Made by a program: the position numbers and the translations under genes | Notes under the pieces: generated by a model | The model's database searches: none | What the model was told of the DNA's origin: nothing | What the model saw: only the letters and a program-made list of their open reading frames with translations | NCBI GenBank assembly: GCA_009780995.1 | Contig: WQYY01000003.1 | Coordinates: forward strand, 1 to 34,945 | DNA length: 34,945 nt | Origin: Desulfuromonadales bacterium | GTDB taxonomy: Bacteria; Desulfobacterota; Desulfuromonadia; Geobacterales; DSM-12255 | Direction: 5' to 3' | Shown here: in pieces, positions 1 through 7,086 of the stretch | How the letters are laid out: each line of letters begins with the position of its first letter | Position numbering within the stretch: the first letter of the stretch is position 1

Positions 1-627
1 CCCTGCCGTCATTGGGAAAATGGTCGATTTATAGAAACACCGCCCCTTTCAACAAAGCGTACATTTAACTTTCCTGAGGGGATAGGAGAGATGAACATAT
101 ACCGTCTCTATCACGAAGAGATGGAATCCCTTGTAAAAAATATTCCGACAATTAAGAAAGCGCAGTTCTGGATGACATTTTCAGACAACTACCTTAAACA
201 TTTGGAAGTCCTCCAAAATGTAGGAATGACAAGAATTGACGAAGTAGAGTACAACGGCCAGAAAATAGTACCTATTCAGTTTCTTAAAGCCCTCCTCCCT
301 GATCCAAGTTCCCTGGGCCCTCTTACAAAAGGGAGGACTTGTATCGGTGTAATAGCAAGAGGCCAGAAGAACGGAAAACCTCACCAAGTATATATCTATA
401 ACATCTGCGACCATGAAGCAGCATACAAAGAGGTAAAATCTCAGGCAATCAGCTACACTACAGGCGTACCTGCCGTTACAGGGGCTATAATGATGCTTAC
501 AGGTAAATGGTATAAACCAGGGGTATGGAACATGGAACAGTTCGACCCTGAACCGTTCCTTGAAGAGCTTGGGCCAATGGGACTGCCAACTGTTGTAGTG
601 GATGGCAGGGATTGGGAAAAGTTATAA
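1..627 (+). CDS. Carboxynorspermidine/carboxyspermidine synthase, C-terminal part (5' end outside window)
   Basis: The frame is open from base 1 and reads into the ATG at 91 without a stop, so that ATG is internal and the gene begins upstream of the window. The 209 visible codons match the C-terminal half of the saccharopine dehydrogenase-like family (COG1748), in particular carboxy(nor)spermidine synthase: an FPEGIG stretch, YHEEMESL, LGPLTKGRTCIGV and a TTGVPAVTGAIMM segment near the end. The enzyme condenses aspartate semialdehyde with putrescine or diaminopropane and reduces the product with NADPH in the cytoplasm. The N-terminal Rossmann domain is outside the window. The matching decarboxylase (nspC) and arginine decarboxylase lie about 18 kb away, which favours the polyamine role over lysine metabolism. 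A saccharopine dehydrogenase is the alternative. Confidence 0.85.
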   Translation, partial: PCRHWENGRFIETPPLSTKRTFNFPEGIGEMNIYRLYHEEMESLVKNIPTIKKAQFWMTFSDNYLKHLEVLQNVGMTRIDEVEYNGQKIVPIQFLKALLPDPSSLGPLTKGRTCIGVIARGQKNGKPHQVYIYNICDHEAAYKEVKSQAISYTTGVPAVTGAIMMLTGKWYKPGVWNMEQFDPEPFLEELGPMGLPTVVVDGRDWEKL

Positions 628-645
628 AAACATACAGGAGACAAA

Positions 646-1404
646 ATGGCAAAAACAGCTTTAGTAACAGGCGCCAATAAAGGAATTGGCCTCGAAATCG
701 CCAGAGAATTGGGTAAAAAAGGATATAAAATTTTACTTGGCGCCAGGAGCGAAATCCGTGGAGAAGCTGCGGTAAATGAATTGATAAATGAAGGTATTTC
801 AGCGAGTTTTATTAAAATTGATCTGAATGACTTTAAAACGCTGAAAGCAGCTTCCGCTAAGATAGAAAACCTTGATATCCTGGTAAATAATGCCGGTATT
901 CCGGGTAACCTGAAAACCGAAAAGTCAGATCTGGATATGGGTAAGCCGGCTTTTGCCTATACAACAAACGAGTTGCGCGAAACAATGGAAGTAAACTTTT
1001 TCGGTACCCATGAGTTAATCAAGAACTTGCTCCCCAATCTGATAAGTGACGCGAAAATAGTCAACGTTACGGTTCCTGTTTCTGACAATAACTTTTGGCA
1101 CCCTTTAGCTTATAAAACCAGTAAAGCCGCGCAAAATGTTATGACTATGGTATTTGGCGGTGAATTCAGAAGAACCGGAAGTAATCGCCAGATTTTTGGC
1201 GTAATGCCAGGCGCTGTTGCAACCGATTTGAATGGTATGAGTGCCGGAGGTGCTGTAAAAACTGCATCTGAAGCCGCTAAATTAATAGTAGATTTTATTT
1301 TTGACATAAAGAATCACAATGGGCATATCTTAAATTGGGATGGACTTGAAATTCCAAGCTATGAACCGGAAGCTTTTAATACTTCAGGAACAAAAGCTAA
1401 ATGA
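646..1404 (+). CDS. Short-chain dehydrogenase/reductase (SDR family)
   Basis: A 252-residue protein, the usual length of classical SDRs. The NAD(P) glycine motif TGANKGIG is at residues 8-15, NNAG at 81-84 and the catalytic YxxxK as YKTSK at 156-160. It is a cytosolic NAD(P)-dependent oxidoreductase with no substrate I can assign. The usual catalytic serine, 13 residues before the tyrosine, falls in VNVTVPVSD: the expected position is valine, with Thr142 and Ser146 nearby, so the active site may be altered. It starts 18 bp after the polyamine synthase, with GGAG upstream, and is probably co-transcribed with it. The RGE-x-AV stretch after the second strand resembles carbonyl-reductase-like SDRs. 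Confidence 0.85.
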   Translation: MAKTALVTGANKGIGLEIARELGKKGYKILLGARSEIRGEAAVNELINEGISASFIKIDLNDFKTLKAASAKIENLDILVNNAGIPGNLKTEKSDLDMGKPAFAYTTNELRETMEVNFFGTHELIKNLLPNLISDAKIVNVTVPVSDNNFWHPLAYKTSKAAQNVMTMVFGGEFRRTGSNRQIFGVMPGAVATDLNGMSAGGAVKTASEAAKLIVDFIFDIKNHNGHILNWDGLEIPSYEPEAFNTSGTKAK

Positions 1405-1422
1405 GATGTCCGGGTTTTTAAA

Positions 1423-1758
1423 ATGAAAGAAAAAAGCATCAGCAACCAGACAATCCTTAACGCCGTAGCATTTACCATTCTCCTGATTGGCTTGGCAATT
1501 TCTGTTATTATATATCTTAAAGCGGGAAACACGCCTGACAGCCTCATACCGACTATAGACGAAACAAAAAAAGGCATACATGATATGGAAGAAATCGGCG
1601 GGACCTTGAATCTTCTCATGTACCAGTTCCTGGCGTGGTTTAAAAAGCTGTGGCAGGGGCAAAACCTGGCTTATACGGTGGCTTTCATAACAGTAGTAAT
1701 ATCCGCGATCATATTTTGGGTAGCATATCAGAGTGAAGATACTTCTCCTGATGATTAA
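1423..1758 (+). CDS. Small two-helix inner membrane protein, unknown function
   Basis: A 111-residue protein I do not recognise. It has a hydrophobic segment at about residues 14-32 and a second at about 85-102, with a roughly 50-residue hydrophilic loop between them and an acidic C-terminus (SEDTSPDD). Both ends are probably on the same side of the membrane. It lies 18 bp downstream of the SDR gene and is followed at once by a hairpin terminator, so it is the last gene of that transcript. Codon use resembles its neighbours. The absence of overlap with repeats and the placement inside an operon support it as a real gene. Confidence 0.65.
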   Translation: MKEKSISNQTILNAVAFTILLIGLAISVIIYLKAGNTPDSLIPTIDETKKGIHDMEEIGGTLNLLMYQFLAWFKKLWQGQNLAYTVAFITVVISAIIFWVAYQSEDTSPDD

Positions 1759-1767
1759 CGATAAAAA

Positions 1768-1807
1768 CCTGTGAGGTCAGATTACGACTGGTTTCACAGG
1801 CTTTCTT
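1768..1807 (+). terminator. Rho-independent terminator after the 111-residue membrane protein
   Basis: Arms 1768-1780 and 1788-1800 (CCTGTGA... / ...TCACAGG) form a 13-bp stem with three G-U pairs and a 7-nt loop, followed by CTTTCTT. It lies 10 bp past the stop codon. Confidence 0.6.
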
Positions 1808-1809
1808 AC

Positions 1810-2040
1810 GTAGGGGCGGCATTCTGCCGCCCGTGTTATCGGGCGATTGGGGACAGTCGCCCCTACAAGTCTTACGTTATATTTTCATGCTTTTCGTGTC
1901 TTTCGTGGTCATTGTTTTGTTGTTGCGGGCGCACACTGTGCGCCCCTACGGTATTACGTTTTATTTTCACATTTTTCGCGTGTTTCGCGGTTGAAGGTTT
2001 TAACTCCACACTCCACTCTTCACACTCCACACTCCACACT
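1810..2040. repeat. Intergenic repeat cluster: GTAGGGG pair, CGTG/CGCG strings and CTCCACA tandem
   Basis: No credible gene. 1810-1866 is a full GTAGGGG...CCCCTAC element with two inner hairpins. 1889-1950 holds a composite (TTTTCGTGTCTTTCGTGG, then a GGGCGCACA/TGTGCGCCC hairpin and CCCCTAC) that recurs at 6978-7038. 1970-1995 carries another TTTCGCGTGTTTCGCGG string. About 1998-2040 is a short degenerate tandem array of CTCCACA-type units that runs to the yeiH stop. Small ORFs across this block are repeat translations. Confidence 0.75.
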
Positions 2041-2043
2041 ATT

Positions 2044-2976
2044 TCAGTTTATCCACCCATACATTATCGACGCACAACTGGCTATTGAAACTACTATCCA
2101 TAACAATACCCCCTGAGCAAGGGGTTTTGCTCCTGTTTTTCTCAGAACTTCTCTTGTAAGGCCACTGCCTATAAGAAAGAGAGTAACCACAAGGCTCTGC
2201 TTCGCAATAGTGGTAATTATATGCCAAACCACCTTTAATTGCGGTAATAGAGTGCTTATAACAGCCGCAACTAAAAACCCGATTATAAACAAAGGAATTT
2301 TGACTTTACCATCGGATTTTGTAACCCATGAAGCTATAAGAGAACATGGCATAACCCATAACGCTCGTGTAAGCTTGACAGTGGTGCCTACCGCAAGTGC
2401 AACCGCGCCATATGTTGCCGCCGCTCCTACAACACTGCTTGTATCGTGAATGGCCAGAGCAGACCAGAGCCCGAACTGCCTCTGCTCCATGCCAAGCAGA
2501 TGACCTATTGGCGGGAACAGAATAAGCGCGATGGAATTAAGCGTAAAAATTGTTGCCAAGGCAATTCCTGTCTCTTCATGCTCAGCTTTTATTACAGGAG
2601 CCATGGCAGCTATGGCGCTCCCGCCGCATATTGCAGTACCGAAAGAAATAAGAGTTGAGGTCTTGGCAGGCGTTTTGAACATACGGCCGAGAAGATAACC
2701 AAGAATCATCGTTACGCTTATGCTTATAACAGTGTATAAAAGGGCGTCCTTACCTGTCTTAAGGACTTCAGAAAGATTCATTCCAAAGCCAAGGCCCACA
2801 ACAGAGAGTTGCAACAGCCGCCTGGTCCAGGTCGAAACAGTTTTTTCCCATGGATTTCCGGCAACTATACCAAAAGTCACGCCACCTGCCAGAGCTATCG
2901 GAGCGGTAATAACAGGGATGCAACTTCCAAGTATTAAAAGCCAGAAAATTATTCTGAGTTTTTTTTCTCTCTCCAT
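2044..2976 (-). CDS. yeiH: YeiH/UPF0324 family putative sulfate/sulfite exporter
   Basis: A 310-residue polytopic inner membrane protein with about ten hydrophobic segments, matching the YeiH/UPF0324 family in length. Family-like stretches include GLGFGMNL (about 60-68), FGTAICGGSAIAA (about 111-123) and AIHDTSSVVGAA (about 174-185). Database annotation calls the family a putative sulfate exporter, but transport has not been proven for most members. The ATG at 2976 has GAGG 5 bp upstream. It is divergent from a LysR gene, the same layout as yeiH/yeiE in enterobacteria, where the regulator has been linked to sulfite. Regulation by that neighbour is inferred. Confidence 0.85.
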   Translation of the reverse strand: MEREKKLRIIFWLLILGSCIPVITAPIALAGGVTFGIVAGNPWEKTVSTWTRRLLQLSVVGLGFGMNLSEVLKTGKDALLYTVISISVTMILGYLLGRMFKTPAKTSTLISFGTAICGGSAIAAMAPVIKAEHEETGIALATIFTLNSIALILFPPIGHLLGMEQRQFGLWSALAIHDTSSVVGAAATYGAVALAVGTTVKLTRALWVMPCSLIASWVTKSDGKVKIPLFIIGFLVAAVISTLLPQLKVVWHIITTIAKQSLVVTLFLIGSGLTREVLRKTGAKPLAQGVLLWIVVSIASCASIMYGWIN

Positions 2977-3073
2977 AAGAACCTCGCCTTAGAATCTATT
3001 TTTGTTGCCATATTACACAAAAAATATTATATAAAAAAGTGATTAATTTTTATTATTTCAATCAAAAAAAATT
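2977..3073. promoter_or_regulatory. Divergent yeiH/LysR promoter region with AT-rich dyad
   Basis: A 97-bp, very AT-rich gap between divergent genes. A dyad ATAAAAA (3031-3037) / TTTTTAT (3047-3053) with a 9-nt centre is a candidate LysR operator. The LysR start at 3074 has no Shine-Dalgarno sequence before it (only A/T), so it may be leaderless or weakly translated. Which dyad is bound cannot be told from sequence. Confidence 0.4.
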
Positions 3074-3952
3074 ATGATAACTCTAAGACAACTGAAAATA
3101 TTTGAAAAAGTTGCTTCAACAGGTCATGCAACAAAGGCTGCTGAAGAGCTTTTTTTGACTCAATCGGCAGTAAGTATGGCTATTGCAGAGCTTGAGCGTT
3201 TTGCAGAAGTTCCTCTGTTTCATAGACAGGGGAAAAAACTTATCCTTAATGACAGAGGCAAGATGATACTGGAAAGCGTCAGGGATATTCTGCAAAAAGC
3301 AGGCACAGTTGAGAGGCTTTTAAAAGAATCGGCTGATGAACCCTCAGGAACTCTTCATATCGGTGCAAGTACAACAATAGGAAATTATCTTCTTCCAACC
3401 ATTGTTGGCAGCTTTTCAAAACAGTATCCAAAGGGAAAGGCGGTGCTTCATGTAGGAAACAGCGAACAGGTAGAAGCTGCTGTGGAGAGCGGAGATTACG
3501 ATATAGGCCTTATTGAAGGGCCTTCACATCGTCCCGCGCTTCTTTCGCAAATATGGCAGGATGATGAGTTGGTCGTTATTGCCGGCAAAGAACATCCCTG
3601 GGCTTTGAAAGGGAGAGCAACGGCAAAAATGCTCTCAACCGCTTTATGGATAATGAGAGAGAAAGGCTCAGGCACAAGGGAGATCTTTGAGGGGGCTATG
3701 GCAAAGAAAAACATAGCTTTTCAGATCGCTATGGAGCTTGGACATACGGAAGCAATAAAAAAAGGGGTAGAAGCGGGCCTTGGGGTTTCATGCTTCTCCA
3801 GAATGGCGGTAACCCGCGAAATTAATGCAGGATGGCTTGTAGAAATAGCAACTTCCCTTGATTTAAAGAGAAAACTAATGATTGTAACAATGAAAAATTC
3901 TTTCCAGACAAAGCTTTTCAAGGCATTTTTAGATCTTCTGGAGAAAAGATGA
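3074..3952 (+). CDS. LysR-type regulator, YeiE-like, divergent from yeiH
   Basis: A 292-residue LysR-type transcriptional regulator. The winged helix-turn-helix is at about residues 1-60 (ITLRQLKIFEKVASTG..., LTQSAVSMAIAELE), followed by a linker helix and a periplasmic-binding-like effector domain (about 90-290, starting LHIGASTTIGNYLLP). The GASTTIGNYLLP and KEGSGTRE-like (EKGSGTREIF) stretches are typical of the CysB/CbbR/YeiE branch that senses small anions or metabolites. It is a dimeric or tetrameric DNA-binding protein, probably controlling the divergent yeiH-like gene and itself. Assignment to YeiE rests on both sequence style and gene neighbourhood. A CbbR-like regulator is the alternative. 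Confidence 0.85.
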   Translation: MITLRQLKIFEKVASTGHATKAAEELFLTQSAVSMAIAELERFAEVPLFHRQGKKLILNDRGKMILESVRDILQKAGTVERLLKESADEPSGTLHIGASTTIGNYLLPTIVGSFSKQYPKGKAVLHVGNSEQVEAAVESGDYDIGLIEGPSHRPALLSQIWQDDELVVIAGKEHPWALKGRATAKMLSTALWIMREKGSGTREIFEGAMAKKNIAFQIAMELGHTEAIKKGVEAGLGVSCFSRMAVTREINAGWLVEIATSLDLKRKLMIVTMKNSFQTKLFKAFLDLLEKR

Positions 3953-4083
3953 TTTTTCTCTTATGCAGAATTTAAGTTTATCTGTAATGAATCCTTTCTG
4001 TTGAATTTTTTTTGTAAAAAAGCGATACTGCGCAAAATTTGAGCTATGGATTTATACTTCCCCGGAAATAAAAGGAGAAAACT

Positions 4084-4674
4084 GTGACAAACTTTCTAAT
4101 TTTTGCGGTTGTTGCTGTAGTCATAATAATCTTCTATTTTATATTCCTGTACAATAAACTGGTACGCCTCAGAAACGAATACAAAAATGCCTATTCACAG
4201 ATAGATGTACAGCTTAAAAGACGTTATGACCTTATCCCCAACCTTGTTGAAACAGCCAAAGCTTATATAACACATGAACGGGAAACCCTTGAAGCTGTTA
4301 TAGCTGCCCGTAACCATGCTGTTTCCTCGGCATCAAAAGCAGCAGCAACGCCGGGAGATATCGGCGCCATGCAGGGATTAGCAGGGGCTGAAGGAGCACT
4401 TAACGGAGTATTGGGAAAGCTTTTTGCCCTTGTAGAATCGTATCCTGATCTTAAAGCAAATGAAAACATGAAGCAGTTAAGTGAAGAACTCACCTCAACG
4501 GAAAACCGAGTGGCCTTTGCCCGCCAGGCTTATAATGATGCCGCAACAGAATACAACACAGCTTGCGAAGTTTTCCCTGAAGCGATTATCGCTTCCTCAT
4601 GCGGATTCAGAAAAGCCGGACTTTTGGAAACAGAAAAAGCAGAAAAAGAAACGCCGAAAATATCCTTTTCATAA
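4084..4674 (+). CDS. lemA: LemA family membrane-anchored protein
   Basis: A 196-residue LemA protein. An N-terminal transmembrane helix (about 2-22) is followed by the diagnostic NKLVRLRNEYKNAYSQIDVQLKRRYDLIPNL region, then a helical-bundle domain ending AFARQAYNDAATEYN. The start is GTG at 4084, preceded by AAGGAG (4072-4077) at good spacing. The protein is anchored with its N-terminus out; its biochemical role is not settled. It lies 3 bp before an M48 protease gene, a pairing seen in many bacteria and consistent with a shared membrane quality-control function. The C-terminal tail after FPEAIIASSCGFRKAG is the usual LemA ending plus a charged extension. Confidence 0.93.
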   Translation: MTNFLIFAVVAVVIIIFYFIFLYNKLVRLRNEYKNAYSQIDVQLKRRYDLIPNLVETAKAYITHERETLEAVIAARNHAVSSASKAAATPGDIGAMQGLAGAEGALNGVLGKLFALVESYPDLKANENMKQLSEELTSTENRVAFARQAYNDAATEYNTACEVFPEAIIASSCGFRKAGLLETEKAEKETPKISFS

Positions 4675-4677
4675 ACC

Positions 4678-6627
4678 ATGAAAAATTTTTTTGAACAACA
4701 GCGAAAAATGCGCAGCCAGAGTATGCGGCTTATATTCCTGCTCTCCTTCGCTGTTATCTTCATTATCTTCTCAATTTATCTGCCTATAGCTACTATTCAC
4801 AGCCATATTATCATTAACGCAAACGAACCTGTAACAGAGCTACCCCCTTTCTGGAACTTAAACCTCTTTTTATGGATAGCCGCTATCATAATCTCCTTTA
4901 TCACAATAGTATCCCTCTGGAAAATCAGGGAGCTTAAAATGGGGATAGCTTCTATTGCCATATCACTAAACGCTAAACTGATACCACCGGAAACAGATGA
5001 TCCTGAAGAGAGGAAACTGAGAAATGTAGTGGAAGAAATGGCAATCGCATCAGGTATCTCCGTACCTGATATTTTTCTTCTGGAAGATGAAAGCGGAATA
5101 AATGCCTTTGTAGCGGGGTATAGCCCAAACGAAGCCATAATATGTGTAACCAGGGGCGCAATTCAGCTCCTTAACAGGGACGAGCTTCAAGGGGTAGTAG
5201 CCCATGAATTCAGCCATATTTTTAACGGCGATATGCTCCTTAATATAAAGCTGCTGGGGTGGCTAAACGGAATACTTGTCATCAGTAAAATGGGAGCTTT
5301 GCTGAGAGATAGGAGTTCCTACTCAGATGAAGATGATAGCTATTTTACCAGAAGAAGAGCTGATATTTTTGGTTACCTTATTGGCCTCTTCCTCTATATC
5401 GTAGGATATGTGGGATACTTTTTTGCCCAGATTATCAAAAGCGCTGTCTCAAGAAAAAGGGAATTTCTGGCTGACGCAGCCGCGATGCAGTTTACCAGAA
5501 ATCCCCATGCACTGGCGGAAGCGCTAAGAAAAATAGGGCTTCTTGAAGAACAGGGAGAAATCAAAAACCCCAGGGCAATTGAACTTAGTCATATGTTTTT
5601 TGTAAATGGAGTAAAAAAGAAATGGTACCATCTTTTTGATACTCACCCCCCGCTGATTGAGAGAATACAGGTCATCTACCCCAGATTTCAGTGGAATTTT
5701 CCGGAACATATCACCAAAGAAGAAGAGGAAAGCCTTTTAGGCTTTGCCCCTTCTGAATCCGGAGATTATTCTCAAAAAACAGCCCCTTTAACTCATGAAA
5801 CAGCAAAGCAATCCCTTCTGGAAACAGCAGGAATGCCTCTGCAGGAACATCTGGAACTAACACAAAACTTTATACAAAATCTTCCTAAAAGCTTAATTGA
5901 CGCCACTCATGATCTGAATATGGCTCAGGCGCTGATTTACGGCCTGATCCTCATACAGAACAAAAGCACAATAGACTCCCATAAACAGACAATTAAAGAG
6001 AAAGATGATGAAACTGTTCTTCAGAGGGTAGATAGCCTTTTACCCGATCTTGAAAATATAACACCTCGTGTTCGTATGCCTTTAATAGACTTATCTCTTC
6101 CCATACTCCGTACAATGGATATTCAGCAGTTTTCAAAATTTAAAGGGACTATTGAGGAGCTTATAAAAGAAGAGAGCACAAAGACTCTTTTTGACTTTGC
6201 CCTCAGTCTCTTTATCCAGAAGCACCTTGAGCCCAGGTTTTACCCGCCTGCAAAACGCCAAGCCCAAATCCAAAATATTAAAGATGTTCAGGATGATTGT
6301 TCTGCCGTATTAACAGCAGTTGCCAGAATCGGCGATAAAGATGAAAACAGAGCAAAGCTTGCCTTTGAAAGCGCTATTCCTCTATTAAAAGAGCCGACAG
6401 CAAAATTTCGTTTTCTGACAAAAGACGAGTTAAAGCAGTCTCCTTTAGGCAAAGGCCTTGCAACACTTGATAAGACAACCCTTGAAACAAAACATGATTT
6501 TCTCGCAGCAGCGCTTCAGTGCATCTCTTACGATAAACATATTACACCTGAAGAAATTGAGCTTTTTAGGGCGATAGCGGATGCGATAGAGTGCCCTATA
6601 CCGCCATGGCTTTACACCGCTTCCTAG
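4678..6627 (+). CDS. M48 family membrane metalloprotease (HtpX-like) with long C-terminal domain
   Basis: A 649-residue integral membrane zinc protease. Two N-terminal hydrophobic segments (about 18-40 and 60-80) precede the M48 domain. The zinc motif HEFSH is at 176-180, a further hydrophobic segment lies at about 233-258, and the third ligand region is KREFLADAAA just after it. The first half is HtpX-like, but the protein is more than twice HtpX length: the C-terminal 300 residues are helical, repeat-free and of unknown function. It follows lemA by 3 bp, so the two are co-translated. Its likely role is degradation of damaged or misfolded membrane proteins. The substrate is not known. Confidence 0.9.
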   Translation: MKNFFEQQRKMRSQSMRLIFLLSFAVIFIIFSIYLPIATIHSHIIINANEPVTELPPFWNLNLFLWIAAIIISFITIVSLWKIRELKMGIASIAISLNAKLIPPETDDPEERKLRNVVEEMAIASGISVPDIFLLEDESGINAFVAGYSPNEAIICVTRGAIQLLNRDELQGVVAHEFSHIFNGDMLLNIKLLGWLNGILVISKMGALLRDRSSYSDEDDSYFTRRRADIFGYLIGLFLYIVGYVGYFFAQIIKSAVSRKREFLADAAAMQFTRNPHALAEALRKIGLLEEQGEIKNPRAIELSHMFFVNGVKKKWYHLFDTHPPLIERIQVIYPRFQWNFPEHITKEEEESLLGFAPSESGDYSQKTAPLTHETAKQSLLETAGMPLQEHLELTQNFIQNLPKSLIDATHDLNMAQALIYGLILIQNKSTIDSHKQTIKEKDDETVLQRVDSLLPDLENITPRVRMPLIDLSLPILRTMDIQQFSKFKGTIEELIKEESTKTLFDFALSLFIQKHLEPRFYPPAKRQAQIQNIKDVQDDCSAVLTAVARIGDKDENRAKLAFESAIPLLKEPTAKFRFLTKDELKQSPLGKGLATLDKTTLETKHDFLAAALQCISYDKHITPEEIELFRAIADAIECPIPPWLYTAS

Positions 6628-7086
6628 AGTGACTTCGGCTTTTGGTCATATGCTGCGGCTGTAGGGGCGCGATTTATAGCACCCGATGGTATAACCGACT
6701 GATTGCATCTTTAGCCTGTCAGCTCAGGTTATACCTGAGCTAATCTATTTCCGACTGATCTATATTTTAGCCCGGCAGGGCTCAATTTTCATAACCGCAG
6801 GTCAACGACCTGCGGCTGAATAATGCAATCATACTCCTGCCTGAAAGGTAGTACCAGGTAGTTCTGCCTTCCAGGCAGATATGTTTTTTATCGTATCTCC
6901 GCAGGCCAACGGCCTGCGGTTATGAAGATCTGGCAACTTCGTTGCCCTTTCTCCAACGATGGCAATAATTCTTTTGCGCTTTTCGTGGCTTTCGCGGCTG
7001 TTGTTTGCTGTTGCGGGCGCACAATGTGCGCCCCTACGCTTCACACTCCAAACTCCACACTGACTTACAGCCAAAAGCCTGTGCCA
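6628..7086. repeat. Palindrome-rich intergenic block between convergent genes
   Basis: No gene in 459 bp. It starts with a GACTTCGGCTTTTGGTC element at 6630-6652 and ends with an inverted relative at 7068-7091 that overlaps the ABC-F stop. Between them: a GTAGGGGCGC half-element (6661), an AGCTCAGGT/ACCTGAGCT palindrome (6721-6741), and CGCAGGTCAACGACCTGCG-type palindromes at 6795-6815 and 6899-6919. There are also CTGCCT/AGGCAG at 6864-6878, GGCAAC/GTTGCC at 6932-6946, and the composite CGTG-string plus GGGCGCACA hairpin at 6978-7038. Any of these hairpins could terminate transcription from either side. Confidence 0.7.

Noticed and set aside
91-93. ATG as the start of the first gene
   Set aside because: The frame is open back to base 1 and codes family-like sequence (FPEGIG just before the ATG), so this methionine is internal.
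1998-2040. CRISPR-like array
   Set aside because: Units are 7-8 bp, degenerate and without spacers of uniform length, so this is a simple tandem repeat.
1771-2116. Small ORFs of 89-105 codons
   Set aside because: They translate intergenic hairpin repeats and have no ribosome-binding sites or protein-like composition.
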